A stretch of 64,000 nt of DNA, from the NCBI GenBank assembly GCA_000967895.1, contig FO203512.1, positions 124,001 through 188,000 of the forward strand. The letters are read 5' to 3'. The notes under the pieces were generated by a model that was given only the letters and a program-made list of their open reading frames with translations, made no database searches and was not told the DNA's origin. This stretch comes from Oleispira antarctica RB-8 (lineage in GTDB: Bacteria > Pseudomonadota > Gammaproteobacteria > Pseudomonadales > Oceanobacteraceae). The position numbers were made by a program, and so were the translations under genes. How positions within the stretch are numbered: position 1 is the stretch's first letter; each line of letters starts with the position of its first letter. Below are positions 17,797 to 26,789 of the stretch, piece by piece.

Positions 17797-19170
17797 TTAA
17801 TAAAGCTCGGAAAGGTTCGTTGTCGTCGTATCATAATTATACAAATGATAGTCGAGTGTTGTTTGATTACGTGCTGAGAAAATAATATCCCCATTTAATT
17901 CAGTAAGGTGTGTTGGTGTGCCAATATCATCCGCTATATTACCAAAAGCAATCTCTACGGGTGCAGAGGCACCGAAGCCCATAAACCACAATTTATTGGC
18001 TGAGTAATTCGCATCTTGACCCGCAAAAAATAGACCGCCATTGGCGATAGCATAGTTATGAATATCTACTATCTGTGCATTCGTATATAGGGTTGATGTT
18101 AGTGCTGATGTTGATGTATCAACTTTCAGAATTTTTTTCTGTGATGGTATGGCAGCTATAGGTGGCGCGGCTGGTACTGGTGGCGTATGGCAGACTAAAT
18201 AAATTTCGGTTGAGTTATTGTATAAAAAATTACTGTTAATGCAGGCATCAAGAGTAGTAGTGGTATTATTACTGGTATCAAAAGCTAAAATGTTGCTTTG
18301 GTCAGAAGAAAATAGAAAACCATTATTTTCTGGGATATTGCCTAATTCATTTTGAGACATCACGATTCCTGTTTGAACCGCGGTTGTGTTTAATGTGCCG
18401 CTTGTTGTGTCATAGCTGTAAAGATTGCTCTGGTCGGAGCTGACATAAAGCGTGTTCGATACGGCAGAAAAAGACAGTGCAAATTCATTATTAGGAATAG
18501 AAAGGGCAGTCGCTGTTAAATTCACGGTATCGAATTCAATAAATGCTGAGCTACTACCATCAGCACCAAAGTAGATCTTAGTACCTACAACTATGGGGGC
18601 CGTTACAATTGATAACTTATGACCGCTCATAATGCTTGTATGGTCTGTTACGACACCTAAATTATTATACTCAACGATATCAGTTTCAAAATGATTAACA
18701 TTTAAAACAGTCATTGTTTTTATGCGGTAGGTGTATATCTTGCTATTAATGTGCAAGGTTGAAAAATGATCAAACCAATCATTATTTGAAAAGGTAGATT
18801 GTATTGCTATTGTATTAGAATTTGTATCTAGCTGGTTGTAAGCCCTAGAGGGGGCGGGTGGTAACAGGGAATAGTCTTCATCTTGAATACTTTCTTTGAA
18901 ATAGACAAAATCTCCTAAACTCGTTAACTCGGTGATATGTACGCTCTGGTCATTAGCAGCGGCAGGATCATAGACTAATTGAGTACCTGCTTGAGTACCA
19001 TCCGTTTTTAACAAACTTTCATGAGTGCCCCAGAGTAATCCACCCGTTTCACTAAAAGGGATGTAAGTATCAGCCCCCACAACAGTAGATGATGATGAGT
19101 CTGAGCCAATGCAACCTGTGAGAGCATAACTACTCAATGTGCCTAGTATTAAATACTTTGATAATTTCAT
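17797..19170 (-). CDS. Accessory lipoprotein, beta-propeller-like
   Basis: A 457-residue protein with lipobox LTGC near residue 19, then a Ser-rich linker. The body is Ser/Thr/Asn-rich and beta-type. SLLKTDGTQAGTQLVYD resembles the ELWxTDGTxxGT repeat of predicted beta-propeller surface proteins, and segments such as NTLYVSSDQSNLYSYDTTSG and FLFSSDQSNILAFDTSNN look like propeller blades. A surface or outer-membrane lipoprotein is likely; ligand unknown. The frame extends to 19215, but AAGGAAG sits 6 bp before the ATG at 19170, giving a clean lipoprotein signal. Its position between zapA and 6S RNA interrupts a usually tight cluster, and it is AT-richer than its neighbours, so a later insertion is plausible. 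Confidence 0.75.
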   Translation of the reverse strand: MKLSKYLILGTLSSYALTGCIGSDSSSSTVVGADTYIPFSETGGLLWGTHESLLKTDGTQAGTQLVYDPAAANDQSVHITELTSLGDFVYFKESIQDEDYSLLPPAPSRAYNQLDTNSNTIAIQSTFSNNDWFDHFSTLHINSKIYTYRIKTMTVLNVNHFETDIVEYNNLGVVTDHTSIMSGHKLSIVTAPIVVGTKIYFGADGSSSAFIEFDTVNLTATALSIPNNEFALSFSAVSNTLYVSSDQSNLYSYDTTSGTLNTTAVQTGIVMSQNELGNIPENNGFLFSSDQSNILAFDTSNNTTTTLDACINSNFLYNNSTEIYLVCHTPPVPAAPPIAAIPSQKKILKVDTSTSALTSTLYTNAQIVDIHNYAIANGGLFFAGQDANYSANKLWFMGFGASAPVEIAFGNIADDIGTPTHLTELNGDIIFSARNQTTLDYHLYNYDTTTTNLSELY

Positions 19171-19358
19171 TGTGCTTCCTTGACTGTGTTGTGTATAGAA
19201 AAGAAAAAGTGTCATACCGTTTGATGACGTTTAGTCTTTATCTAGGGCATCCAATATAAAATATTTACCTAGCGATTAAGACTAAGGGTGTACTTGATTA
19301 AAACATAACAATCAAAGTTATAAATCACACAGATTATTCTTTTGCAATGTTTTGCAAT

Positions 19359-19410
19359 TGACATAAAAAAGCCAGCAATGGATCTCTCCTTTGCTGGCTT
19401 TTTTATGTCA
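19359..19410 (-). terminator. Strong bidirectional terminator after zapA
   Basis: A perfect 20-bp inverted repeat (arms 19359-19378 and 19391-19410) with core GCCAGCAA/TTGCTGGC and flanking A6/T6 tracts. It can terminate on both strands. On the minus strand it ends the TIGR02449-zapA unit, 22 bp past the zapA stop. Confidence 0.9.
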
Positions 19411-19431
19411 CTATCGTTTATTCTTTTAGGC

Positions 19432-19746
19432 TTATAGTTCGAGCTGCACGTCTGACATAAGCGCTTCATCAAGGCGTTCATCAATACGCGCAATCTTGTC
19501 GGCTAACTCAGCCTGTTTGTTTTGCAGTTGTTGTAATTGGTGCGCAATATTTAAAGCGGCAATTACGGCAATCCTATCTGTACCAAGGGCCTTACCCGAG
19601 TGATTACTGGCATTACGAATTTCTCGCATTTTATCGTCCAGAAACTTTGCTGCACAGGTCAGCTCATCTTGGCTATCCGCAGGGCAGTTAACCCGAAACT
19701 CTCGCTCTAAAATTGAAACCGTTAGAGTATTGGTTGTATTAGCCAC
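19432..19746 (-). CDS. zapA: Cell division protein ZapA
   Basis: Small FtsZ-bundling protein that stabilises the Z ring. Seen: LTVSILEREFRVNCPADSQ (N-terminal beta segment), DELTCAAKFLDDKMREIR, GTDRIAVIAALNIAHQL and a C-terminal coiled coil QQLQNKQAELADKIARIDERL, all typical of ZapA. The frame extends to 19776, but the GTG at 19746 gives the family start (ANTTNTLTVSI) and 104 residues, and GGAG lies 7 bp upstream. That start overlaps the end of the preceding TIGR02449 gene by 8 bp, so the two are coupled. It is upstream of 6S RNA as in E. coli, but separated from it here by a lipoprotein gene. Confidence 0.93.
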   Translation of the reverse strand: MANTTNTLTVSILEREFRVNCPADSQDELTCAAKFLDDKMREIRNASNHSGKALGTDRIAVIAALNIAHQLQQLQNKQAELADKIARIDERLDEALMSDVQLEL

Positions 19747-19951
19747 TATTTCGCTCCAGAAGTTGCAAACGCTCAATCATTTCGTTGACCTTACTACGAG
19801 CAACATCATTTTGCTGCATCAACTTACCGCGTTCGGCTTGCCAGCGTGCTTCCGATACCTTCATTGCCGTCGCCTGTTGACGCAATTCGGTATTTACTGA
19901 AATGAGCTTATCAATGTTACGTTGTAAGCTGGTTAGGTCGAGTTCTTTCAT
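19739..19951 (-). CDS. TIGR02449-family coiled-coil protein
   Basis: A 70-residue, almost wholly helical coiled-coil protein (LTSLQRNIDKLISVNTELRQ ... SKVNEMIERLQLLERN). It matches the TIGR02449 family, which is found next to zapA in Pseudomonas-like bacteria and is ZapB-like in size and shape. A role in Z-ring organisation is inferred from this constant linkage, not shown by sequence. It overlaps zapA by 8 bp and is transcribed divergently from ygfB. Confidence 0.85.
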   Translation of the reverse strand: MKELDLTSLQRNIDKLISVNTELRQQATAMKVSEARWQAERGKLMQQNDVARSKVNEMIERLQLLERNSG

Positions 19952-20077
19952 GTGTCAGTATCTTTATATTACCTTGTCGTAAATAGAGTAGAGAAACCGA
20001 GGCATTAGAGGGGATTAATGCGCCCATCTTTCATGCTAAACTCTGCACAATACTATTATTGTTAAATAAGATACCTC

Positions 20078-20680
20078 ATGCAGAAGAATATATCGATTCC
20101 CTTTCATCAATTTGCTAACGCCATGGTCACAATTAGTGCACTAGGTTCACCTTCTGGGCTACATGGTTGGCTGACGGGCTACTTGAGCACCGGTGCTCGC
20201 TTGGACGATGCTCAGTGGCAAGTCGAAGCCGAAAACTATTTGGAAACCCCAGAAGCCTTGCCAAAACCCGTGCAGAGTCTGATGACGATTTTTTATGGCT
20301 GGGTCTTACAAGGGTTGAAAAATGAGAGCATGAATTTCACCTTGTTTTTGCCAGAAAGTGACGACGCTGAATTAAGTCAGCAAGTTGATGCGATGGCGCA
20401 ATGGTGCAAAGGCTTTTTAGATGGCTTTGGTGCGGCGGGTAAAATCAGCGGCAAGCTGGATGCTGAAACGAGAGAAGTATTACAGCATTTTGATGCGTTC
20501 AGCCAAGTAGAGCTTACGGCTGACGATAGCCCAGAAGATAGTGAAGACTTACTTCATGAGCTGGTAGAGCATGCTCGTGTTGCGGCGTTAACTGTCTTTT
20601 TAGCGTTTAACCAACCTGAATCGGGCGAAACTAAAATTATTGATGAAGATGCTCCATCTGGCTCTGGTCAGTTGCATTAA
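20078..20680 (+). CDS. ygfB: YgfB / UPF0149 family protein
   Basis: A 200-residue acidic protein of the UPF0149 family. Seen: ISALGSPSGLHGWLTGYLS near the N terminus, the WCKGFLDGFG motif near residue 110, which is the family hallmark, and EDSEDLLHELVEHARVAAL near the C terminus. In Pseudomonas aeruginosa YgfB affects resistance to beta-lactams by controlling ampDh3 expression; whether that holds here is unknown. It heads the ygfB-pepP-ubiH-ubiI cluster, an order shared with E. coli and Pseudomonas. Confidence 0.9.
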   Translation: MQKNISIPFHQFANAMVTISALGSPSGLHGWLTGYLSTGARLDDAQWQVEAENYLETPEALPKPVQSLMTIFYGWVLQGLKNESMNFTLFLPESDDAELSQQVDAMAQWCKGFLDGFGAAGKISGKLDAETREVLQHFDAFSQVELTADDSPEDSEDLLHELVEHARVAALTVFLAFNQPESGETKIIDEDAPSGSGQLH

Positions 20681-20742
20681 TTCTTATTCATTTTGATACA
20701 GCAGTCGCCATTTTGATATAGAAAGGCGGTTAAGGAACTTCA

Positions 20743-22056
20743 ATGAAACTTGCTCAAACAGAATATAGCCAACGCCGCCAGCAACTAATGGCGCAGATGG
20801 CAGAAAATAGTATTGCTATTGTGCCGACGGCGGTTGAAACCGTACGTAATCGTGACGTTGAGCACCCCTTTCGCCAAGACAGTGATTTTTATTACTTGTC
20901 AGGATTCGCCGAGGCTAATGCCTGCTTGGTATTGATCCCTGGGCGCGAGCAAGGGGAATATATTTTATTCTGTGAAGAGAAAGATCCTGCATTAGAAATT
21001 TGGACCGGTCGCCGTGCCGGTCCGGAAGGCGCTGCGCGTAACTTCTTTGCTGACGAAGCGTATCCGATCGAAGCTTTAGATTCCGTGCTGCCTGATCTAC
21101 TTGATGGCAAAACCCGTATTTATACCGAGATGGGTGCCAACAGTCAGTTTGATAGCCAACTATTGCACTGGGTTAATAAAGTCAAATCGATGGTGCGCAA
21201 GGGCGCTGAAGTACCTCATGAATTTTCGGTACTTGGACACTTGCTGCACGAGATGCGCTTGATTAAATCCACCGCAGAAATTGAGATGATGCAAAAGGCT
21301 GCCGATATTTCTGCGGCTGCTCATTGTCGAGCGATGAAAAACGCTCAGCCTGGTTGCTTTGAATATCAGTTAGAAGCGGATATCGTGCACGAATTTATGC
21401 GCGAAGGCAGTCGCTGGCCAGCTTATCCATCCATTGTCGGTGGTGGCGAGAATGCCTGTATTTTGCATTACACCAATAACGACATGGTGATCGACGATGG
21501 CAGTCTCATTTTAATCGATGCAGGCTGTGAACTTGATTATTATGCGGCAGATATTACCCGAACATTCCCGGTAAATGGAAAGTTCAGTCCTGAACAAAAA
21601 GCGCTATATGAGCTGGTATTAAAAGCTCAGCTAGCGGCTATTACAGAAATAAAACCAGGCAATAGCTGGAATGCGCCTCATGAAGTTGCAGTTGTTGTCT
21701 TAGTCAAAGGCTTGGTTGAGCTTGGATTATTAACGGGTGAAATCGAGCAGCTGATAGAAGATGAAGCTTATCGCACATTCTATATGCACCGTACTGGTCA
21801 TTGGCTAGGAATGGATGTGCATGATGTTGGCGAATATCGAATTAATAAAGAATGGCGTCCATTACAACCGGGTATGGTTTTGACCGTAGAGCCTGGTTTA
21901 TACATCGCTCCCGATTGCGAAGAGGTTGATGTTCGCTGGCGTGGCATTGGTATTCGGATTGAAGATGACGTTGTTGTGACCGAAGATGGCTGTCATGTAC
22001 TCAGCCATAAAGTTCCTAAAACAGTGGCTGATATTGAAGCCTTGATGGCAAGTTAA
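20743..22056 (+). CDS. pepP: Xaa-Pro aminopeptidase
   Basis: Manganese aminopeptidase releasing the N-terminal residue before proline; cytosolic tetramer. 437 residues (E. coli PepP 441). The N-terminal aminopeptidase-P domain has RNRDVEHPFRQDSDFYYLSGF. The pita-bread catalytic domain shows the metal ligands in LIDAGCELDYYAADITRTFP (two Asp), the HRTGHWLGMDVHD histidine segment, TVEPGLYI (Glu) and IGIRIEDDV (Glu). AAGGAA precedes the ATG. The next gene, ubiH, begins 1 bp after its stop codon. Confidence 0.96.
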   Translation: MKLAQTEYSQRRQQLMAQMAENSIAIVPTAVETVRNRDVEHPFRQDSDFYYLSGFAEANACLVLIPGREQGEYILFCEEKDPALEIWTGRRAGPEGAARNFFADEAYPIEALDSVLPDLLDGKTRIYTEMGANSQFDSQLLHWVNKVKSMVRKGAEVPHEFSVLGHLLHEMRLIKSTAEIEMMQKAADISAAAHCRAMKNAQPGCFEYQLEADIVHEFMREGSRWPAYPSIVGGGENACILHYTNNDMVIDDGSLILIDAGCELDYYAADITRTFPVNGKFSPEQKALYELVLKAQLAAITEIKPGNSWNAPHEVAVVVLVKGLVELGLLTGEIEQLIEDEAYRTFYMHRTGHWLGMDVHDVGEYRINKEWRPLQPGMVLTVEPGLYIAPDCEEVDVRWRGIGIRIEDDVVVTEDGCHVLSHKVPKTVADIEALMAS

Positions 22057-22057
22057 C

Positions 22058-23356
22058 ATGACAAACTCCGCAGAAAAATCGGCTCGTTTTGATCTCGTTA
22101 TTATCGGTGCGGGAATGGCTGGACTCAGCCTTCTCCATCTATTGCGATCGAGTATTGAGCAAGGTTTAAAAGTGGCTCTGGTTGAGCGCTTTGAATTGCC
22201 TTCGTTGACGAATAAAGACGCGGGGCAAGACACTGAGCGACCGCCCAGTTTTGATGGTCGCGCGACGGCGCTATCATACGGCAGCCAGCAAATTTTCAGT
22301 CAGCTGGGAGTATGGTCAGAAATCGAGGCGGCGGCGTGCTCGATTGAGAATATTCAAGTATCAGACCAGGGTCGTTTTGGCCAAACACACATTAAACATA
22401 CCGATGCGAATGTCGAGTCTTTAGGCTATATCATTCGTAATCGTGCTTTGGGCGAAGGCTTAATAGCGAACTTGCCTCAGCAGCTAACTATCCTTGCTCC
22501 CGATTCGGTGACGGCCATTGAAATAACCGCTAATCAAAAAGCCAGCTTAACCTTAGCAGCGGGCAATACACTGGATGCTGAACTGGTGGTTATGGCGGAC
22601 GGTGGGCGTTCAGACCTTGCTAAGCAGTTAGGCATCCAACAGCAAAGCCACCGATATAATACCCATGCTTTGGTCACCTCGGTGCGCATTGATCGTAGTC
22701 ATAAACACTGGGCGTATGAACGCTTTACCGAAGCTGGACCGATAGCCTTGTTGCCATTAGGCGAAGATGAATTCGCAGTGGTTTGGACGCTTGCAGATGA
22801 GGTTATCGAAGAGTATTTAGCGGCAGATGAGGCAACTCTGATTGATCGTTTACAAAGTGCCTTTGGTTATCGTGCAGGGCGTATTATCGCGCTAGGAGCC
22901 CGAGCCAGTTATCCTCTTGCCTTAGTGAAAGCGCAAGAGCAAATTCGCCCTCATTTGGTTTTATTAGGCAATGCTGCACACAGTTTACATCCTGTGGCTG
23001 GCCAAGGTTTTAACCTTGCACTGCGGGATGCTGCGGCACTGGCCGAGAAAATTAATCTTGCTTTCGATAATGGCACACCTATCGGTCGATGGTCTGTCGT
23101 TCAGGGTTATTATCAGCAGCAGAAAACAGATCAGCGCAATACTATAATGGGCAGTGATTTGTTGCCGCGTTTATTCAGTCAAAAAAATACAGCATTACGT
23201 TGCAGTCGAGACATGGGTTTAATCGGTTTAGCACTAGCACCAACTGTGCGTAAATTATTTGCTCGCCAAGCCATGGGATTAGGTCAGCCAGCGGCAAAGG
23301 TCGCAGTGCATTTATCTGACCAGAAACACGAGCAAGCACTGGGGCAGTTATCATGA
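22058..23356 (+). CDS. ubiH: Ubiquinone biosynthesis hydroxylase UbiH
   Basis: FAD-dependent aromatic hydroxylase of ubiquinone synthesis; UbiH adds the C4 hydroxyl. 432 residues. Seen: FAD Rossmann motif GAGMAGLSLL, DGRATALSYGSQQ, the second FAD signature GNAAHSLHPVAGQGFNLALR and a mid-protein ADGGRSDLAK (DG motif). It is longer than E. coli UbiH (392) because of an insert after the first FAD motif and a longer C terminus. It begins 1 bp after pepP and overlaps the next hydroxylase by 4 bp, so the cluster is translationally coupled. UbiH against UbiI is assigned from gene order and could be swapped. Confidence 0.9.
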   Translation: MTNSAEKSARFDLVIIGAGMAGLSLLHLLRSSIEQGLKVALVERFELPSLTNKDAGQDTERPPSFDGRATALSYGSQQIFSQLGVWSEIEAAACSIENIQVSDQGRFGQTHIKHTDANVESLGYIIRNRALGEGLIANLPQQLTILAPDSVTAIEITANQKASLTLAAGNTLDAELVVMADGGRSDLAKQLGIQQQSHRYNTHALVTSVRIDRSHKHWAYERFTEAGPIALLPLGEDEFAVVWTLADEVIEEYLAADEATLIDRLQSAFGYRAGRIIALGARASYPLALVKAQEQIRPHLVLLGNAAHSLHPVAGQGFNLALRDAAALAEKINLAFDNGTPIGRWSVVQGYYQQQKTDQRNTIMGSDLLPRLFSQKNTALRCSRDMGLIGLALAPTVRKLFARQAMGLGQPAAKVAVHLSDQKHEQALGQLS

Positions 23357-24567
23357 TGCAGCCAAAAGAAGATTATCAAGTCGTTATTGTCGGTGGTGGA
23401 ATGGTGGGCAATGCCTTGGCCGCCGCGTTGGCCAATAGTGATATTTCAGTCGCTTTGATCGAGCCAAATACGGCTCAACAGCCTCCGTTAGGGAAGGTGT
23501 CTTGCAATGAGTTTGATACTCGCGTTAGTGCGATTACGGCTCAAAGTGAAGCATTGCTTACCCAGTTAGGCGTTTGGGCATTAATACCTGCGGCACATAA
23601 ATCGCCGTACCAAGGAATGACAGTTTGGGATGCTGATGGTACAGGGGAGGTTAATTTTAATGCCAATGAACTTCATGTTCCTTGCTTAGGTACGATTGTT
23701 GAAAACCGTGAAATTGTTTGGGCGTTGCAGCAGGTTGTAGAGCAAGCAAAGAATGTTGAGATTCTGCGCGATACCGTGACGCACATTGATAATCAAGACG
23801 AACAAGGATTAACTCCGGTCTTTTTATCATCTGGTAAGGTTCTAAAAACTCAGCTGCTGGTGGGCGCTGATGGCGCATTATCACGAGTCAAACAATGGGG
23901 AGAATTTGCGACTTGCGAGTGGGATTATAAACACCATGCACTTGTTGCAACGGTTGAATTAGAGAAGTCTCATCAGCAAACCGCTTGGCAGAGATTCCGC
24001 CCTGAAGGCCCTCTTGCGTTATTACCCTTGGCAGCAGAAAACGATAAAACGTGTTCTATCGTCTGGTCGACCAATGAGGAAGAATGCGAGCAGCTTTTAA
24101 GCATGAATGAAGAAGCGTTTTGCCAGCAACTAGGATTGGCGTTTGAGCATCGCCTAGGTCAGATTTTGAATGTTGGGCCGCGAGCTGCTGTTCCATTACG
24201 CCAGCGACATGCTAAAAATTATGTCGTGCCAGGCATCGCGTTGGTTGGAGACGCTGCCCATACGATTCATCCGCTAGCAGGCCAAGGGGTTAATTTAGGT
24301 TTTAAAGATATTACAGTATTAAGTGAAGAATTATTACGTGCGCAGAAGTTAGGATTAAATCTGGGTGAATTGGCGAGCTTGCAACGCTATCAGCGTCGTC
24401 GCCAAACGGATAATTTGATAATGATGGCAGCAATGGAAGGCTTCAAACGATTATTTGCCGCTGAACAGCCTATTATTCGATTGCTACGTAATCAAGGCAT
24501 GCGCTTATTTAATCGTGCTGCCGCAGTAAAGCAACACGTTGTGATGCAGGCGATGGGGCTAAAATAA
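23353..24567 (+). CDS. ubiI: Ubiquinone biosynthesis hydroxylase UbiI-like
   Basis: Second FAD monooxygenase of the UbiH/UbiI/UbiF family, 404 residues; UbiI performs the C5 hydroxylation in ubiquinone synthesis. Seen: GGGMVGNALAAAL (FAD), EFDTRVSAITAQS, GADGALSRVK, and GDAAHTIHPLAGQGVNLGFK. It overlaps ubiH by 4 bp. In E. coli the corresponding gene (visC/ubiI) also follows ubiH. The paralogue with broader regiospecificity seen in some bacteria cannot be excluded. It converges with the HDOD gene, 32 bp away, and no clear terminator is visible between them. Confidence 0.88.
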   Translation: MMQPKEDYQVVIVGGGMVGNALAAALANSDISVALIEPNTAQQPPLGKVSCNEFDTRVSAITAQSEALLTQLGVWALIPAAHKSPYQGMTVWDADGTGEVNFNANELHVPCLGTIVENREIVWALQQVVEQAKNVEILRDTVTHIDNQDEQGLTPVFLSSGKVLKTQLLVGADGALSRVKQWGEFATCEWDYKHHALVATVELEKSHQQTAWQRFRPEGPLALLPLAAENDKTCSIVWSTNEEECEQLLSMNEEAFCQQLGLAFEHRLGQILNVGPRAAVPLRQRHAKNYVVPGIALVGDAAHTIHPLAGQGVNLGFKDITVLSEELLRAQKLGLNLGELASLQRYQRRRQTDNLIMMAAMEGFKRLFAAEQPIIRLLRNQGMRLFNRAAAVKQHVVMQAMGLK

Positions 24568-24599
24568 GCCTCATTTGTATTAGATTGTATTATCGAATG

Positions 24600-25478
24600 C
24601 TAGAAAGCATAGTTTTTAAAACTAATGCCCATCTCTTCTATGCTGGCTTCCAGTAGCTCAACATCATACTCACCTAACCCGAGGTGAGTTAATACGTCAC
24701 TGCCGATTAATTCCCATTCAAAATCGATATCTTGATTGCCTAAAATTTTAAAGCTACCACACACATGCTCCGCGAGTTTTAAAATGGCTAGCAGGGTTTT
24801 AACATCGCTGTCTGTCTGGTGCTTGCCCAAAAAGTGCCGTTCACAGTTGTGGTGTTCTGCAATGGCCTCGCATAATACTTTGGGTAAATTCCATGATTTT
24901 GCAATGTAATAACCTACCACCGCATGATTGGTATTTAATAAGTCGTTTTCGATATCGATAATGCGCTGACTGTTGTTGCCGTAAGATTGCTCTAATACCC
25001 CTAAATAATTATCGAATTTATTCATCAATAAAGGCACCCCTGAGTTATGAAACAAACCCAGGAGGTAGGCAAGATCCGGTTTTTGAAACCCCACCATTTT
25101 GGCAATATTGGTGGCGATTAAAGCGATATCATTGGCGGTATCCCAAAAGCGATTCATGTGAGTGATCGTTTCATCACTCATCTCACTTTTAATAGATACA
25201 CCATTAATGATATTGATGACGCTATCCAAGCCAATAAGCGATACTGCTTGATCTACCGAAGTGATTTTATTACTTAGGCCATAAAAAGAAGAATTAACGA
25301 CTTTTAAAACTGTCCCTGCCAATCCAACATCACGCCTAATTAACGAAGCAATTCGCTTAATGTCAGGATCAGGCATGATTTGCTCAATCTGCAAGTCTAC
25401 GAGTATTTGCGGTTGTGGAGGAATCTTAATGCCCAAGAGAACATTCGCGATTTGCTCTTGAGTTAATGTTTCAGCCAT
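24600..25478 (-). CDS. HDOD-domain protein
   Basis: A 292-residue protein built around an HDOD domain (about residues 20-215): IKIPPQPQILVDLQIEQ, ASLIRRDVGLAGTVLKVVNSSFYG, DQAVSLIGLDSVINIINGVS and LLGLFHNSGVPLLM. HDOD domains are related to HD phosphohydrolases but lack their metal ligands; family members act in signalling and stress control. No receiver or cyclic-nucleotide output domain is attached. The frame extends upstream to a TTG at 25526 through a hydrophobic stretch, but MAETLTQEQIANVLLG at 25478 looks like the natural start; neither start has a clear RBS. It is 90 bp downstream of the imelysin gene on the same strand. Confidence 0.8.
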   Translation of the reverse strand: MAETLTQEQIANVLLGIKIPPQPQILVDLQIEQIMPDPDIKRIASLIRRDVGLAGTVLKVVNSSFYGLSNKITSVDQAVSLIGLDSVINIINGVSIKSEMSDETITHMNRFWDTANDIALIATNIAKMVGFQKPDLAYLLGLFHNSGVPLLMNKFDNYLGVLEQSYGNNSQRIIDIENDLLNTNHAVVGYYIAKSWNLPKVLCEAIAEHHNCERHFLGKHQTDSDVKTLLAILKLAEHVCGSFKILGNQDIDFEWELIGSDVLTHLGLGEYDVELLEASIEEMGISFKNYAF

Positions 25479-25568
25479 GGAGACGGGAACCCTAATAAAG
25501 ATGATGGAAAGAATCAGACCAAACAAAAATCTACGAATTTAGTTTAGTCGATAATTTCCATAATAGGG

Positions 25569-26762
25569 TTAATCTAAACTAGGTAATTCGACCATTAACG
25601 ATGTGGCGGCACGTCTTAAGTTCGATAGTAAGCTAATGGTATCCTGCTTACATTGATCGATGTCCGACGATTTTGTGGTCATTTTGTTAATACACGTTGT
25701 GCTTTGTTGTAGGGACGTAGAGAAGTTATCAGCGACTTCAGAATCGGCCTGCTGCATTAAGAAAAATAAGCTGGCTTCTTGCAACTCCGGCTCTGCGGGC
25801 ATAAACCAACGTTCAATACCGGCCAATAGTGCGGATAAATCGTCACGACTGGTTTGACTGAATTCGGAGCTGGTTAGGTTGAAGCGCTTATTTAGCAGCT
25901 CTTTACTAATCAAATCTTGGGCGGCAATGAAAGCGGCTTGTAAGGTATTTTCATTATTACTTTGCTGTAGCAGTTGAGCGTAATAACCGCTACTAGGTTC
26001 CCAGCGACGTTGAATGCGGTGTAAATCTTTTTGTAACAACTCACTCAGCAACTGAGTATATTGGCGGCGACGATTATGATTCTGAGGTGTTAAATTATGA
26101 GTTTCTGCAGGTGTTATGATCTCGGTATCGACTGCGCTTGATACGTGCCCTTCCTCATTGCTTGGAATCGGTGCCGTATTGTCTTGAGGGAAAAAATCAG
26201 GCGGTGTGCGTTGGCTATCCCCACCCCATAGCATGAACTCAATGGCGTGATAGCCCAAGCTCGCATTCGTTGGATCGGTAAAGCCATGCTGTGAGCGTAT
26301 GCTGTCTTCATTAATATCTAAGGTGAGATCGTTCACAATGCCGCTAAAAGGATAGCCCTTAATGTAGTCAATATAGCCGCCTTCGATAGGCCAGCTATCG
26401 AGTTGCTTTAATAAATGCTGATAATCTATTTGCTGGCTATACCAATCGGGTGGATCTTGAATCGGTAAGTATGAAAAAATAAGGCTGCTTAAAAAGCTAT
26501 CATAAGCTAGGCGCCAAGCCTGTTGAATTTCAGTGTGACTCATCGGGTTTGGATGATACATAAACGATGCGAGCTTACTGTCTAACGTTTGAGCATCCTG
26601 ATTGGCATCCGACAAACTGGTATAGGCAACGATGCCAACCTGAGCCGCAAAGGCACTGCTATCAATTAGCACTTTAGGCTTTTTGTTATTGGATGTGGCT
26701 TCATCTTTAGGACTGCAGGCACACAATAAAGCGAAACCGATAATTAGGGCCAAGCGGGTCAC
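25569..26762 (-). CDS. Imelysin-family lipoprotein
   Basis: A 397-residue lipoprotein (lipobox LCAC near residue 16) of the imelysin / M75 family. The diagnostic segment LGYHAIEFMLWG (GxHxxE) is at about residue 167, followed by a long helical C-terminal half. Imelysin-like proteins sit in the periplasm or outer membrane and are often iron-linked; peptidase activity is doubtful and iron or haem binding is suspected. An acidic, low-complexity insert follows the motif (about 177-220). The start is GTG with AAGGAG 6 bp upstream. It lies 27 bp after the HAD gene. I see no Fur box, because the gap is too short for a promoter. Confidence 0.82.
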   Translation of the reverse strand: MTRLALIIGFALLCACSPKDEATSNNKKPKVLIDSSAFAAQVGIVAYTSLSDANQDAQTLDSKLASFMYHPNPMSHTEIQQAWRLAYDSFLSSLIFSYLPIQDPPDWYSQQIDYQHLLKQLDSWPIEGGYIDYIKGYPFSGIVNDLTLDINEDSIRSQHGFTDPTNASLGYHAIEFMLWGGDSQRTPPDFFPQDNTAPIPSNEEGHVSSAVDTEIITPAETHNLTPQNHNRRRQYTQLLSELLQKDLHRIQRRWEPSSGYYAQLLQQSNNENTLQAAFIAAQDLISKELLNKRFNLTSSEFSQTSRDDLSALLAGIERWFMPAEPELQEASLFFLMQQADSEVADNFSTSLQQSTTCINKMTTKSSDIDQCKQDTISLLSNLRRAATSLMVELPSLD

Positions 26763-26789
26763 TGGCGACTCCTTTACTATTTTAAAAGC

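Noticed and set aside
19747-19776. N-terminal extension of ZapA
   Set aside because: The extension has no family counterpart, and the GTG at 19746 has GGAG at proper spacing.
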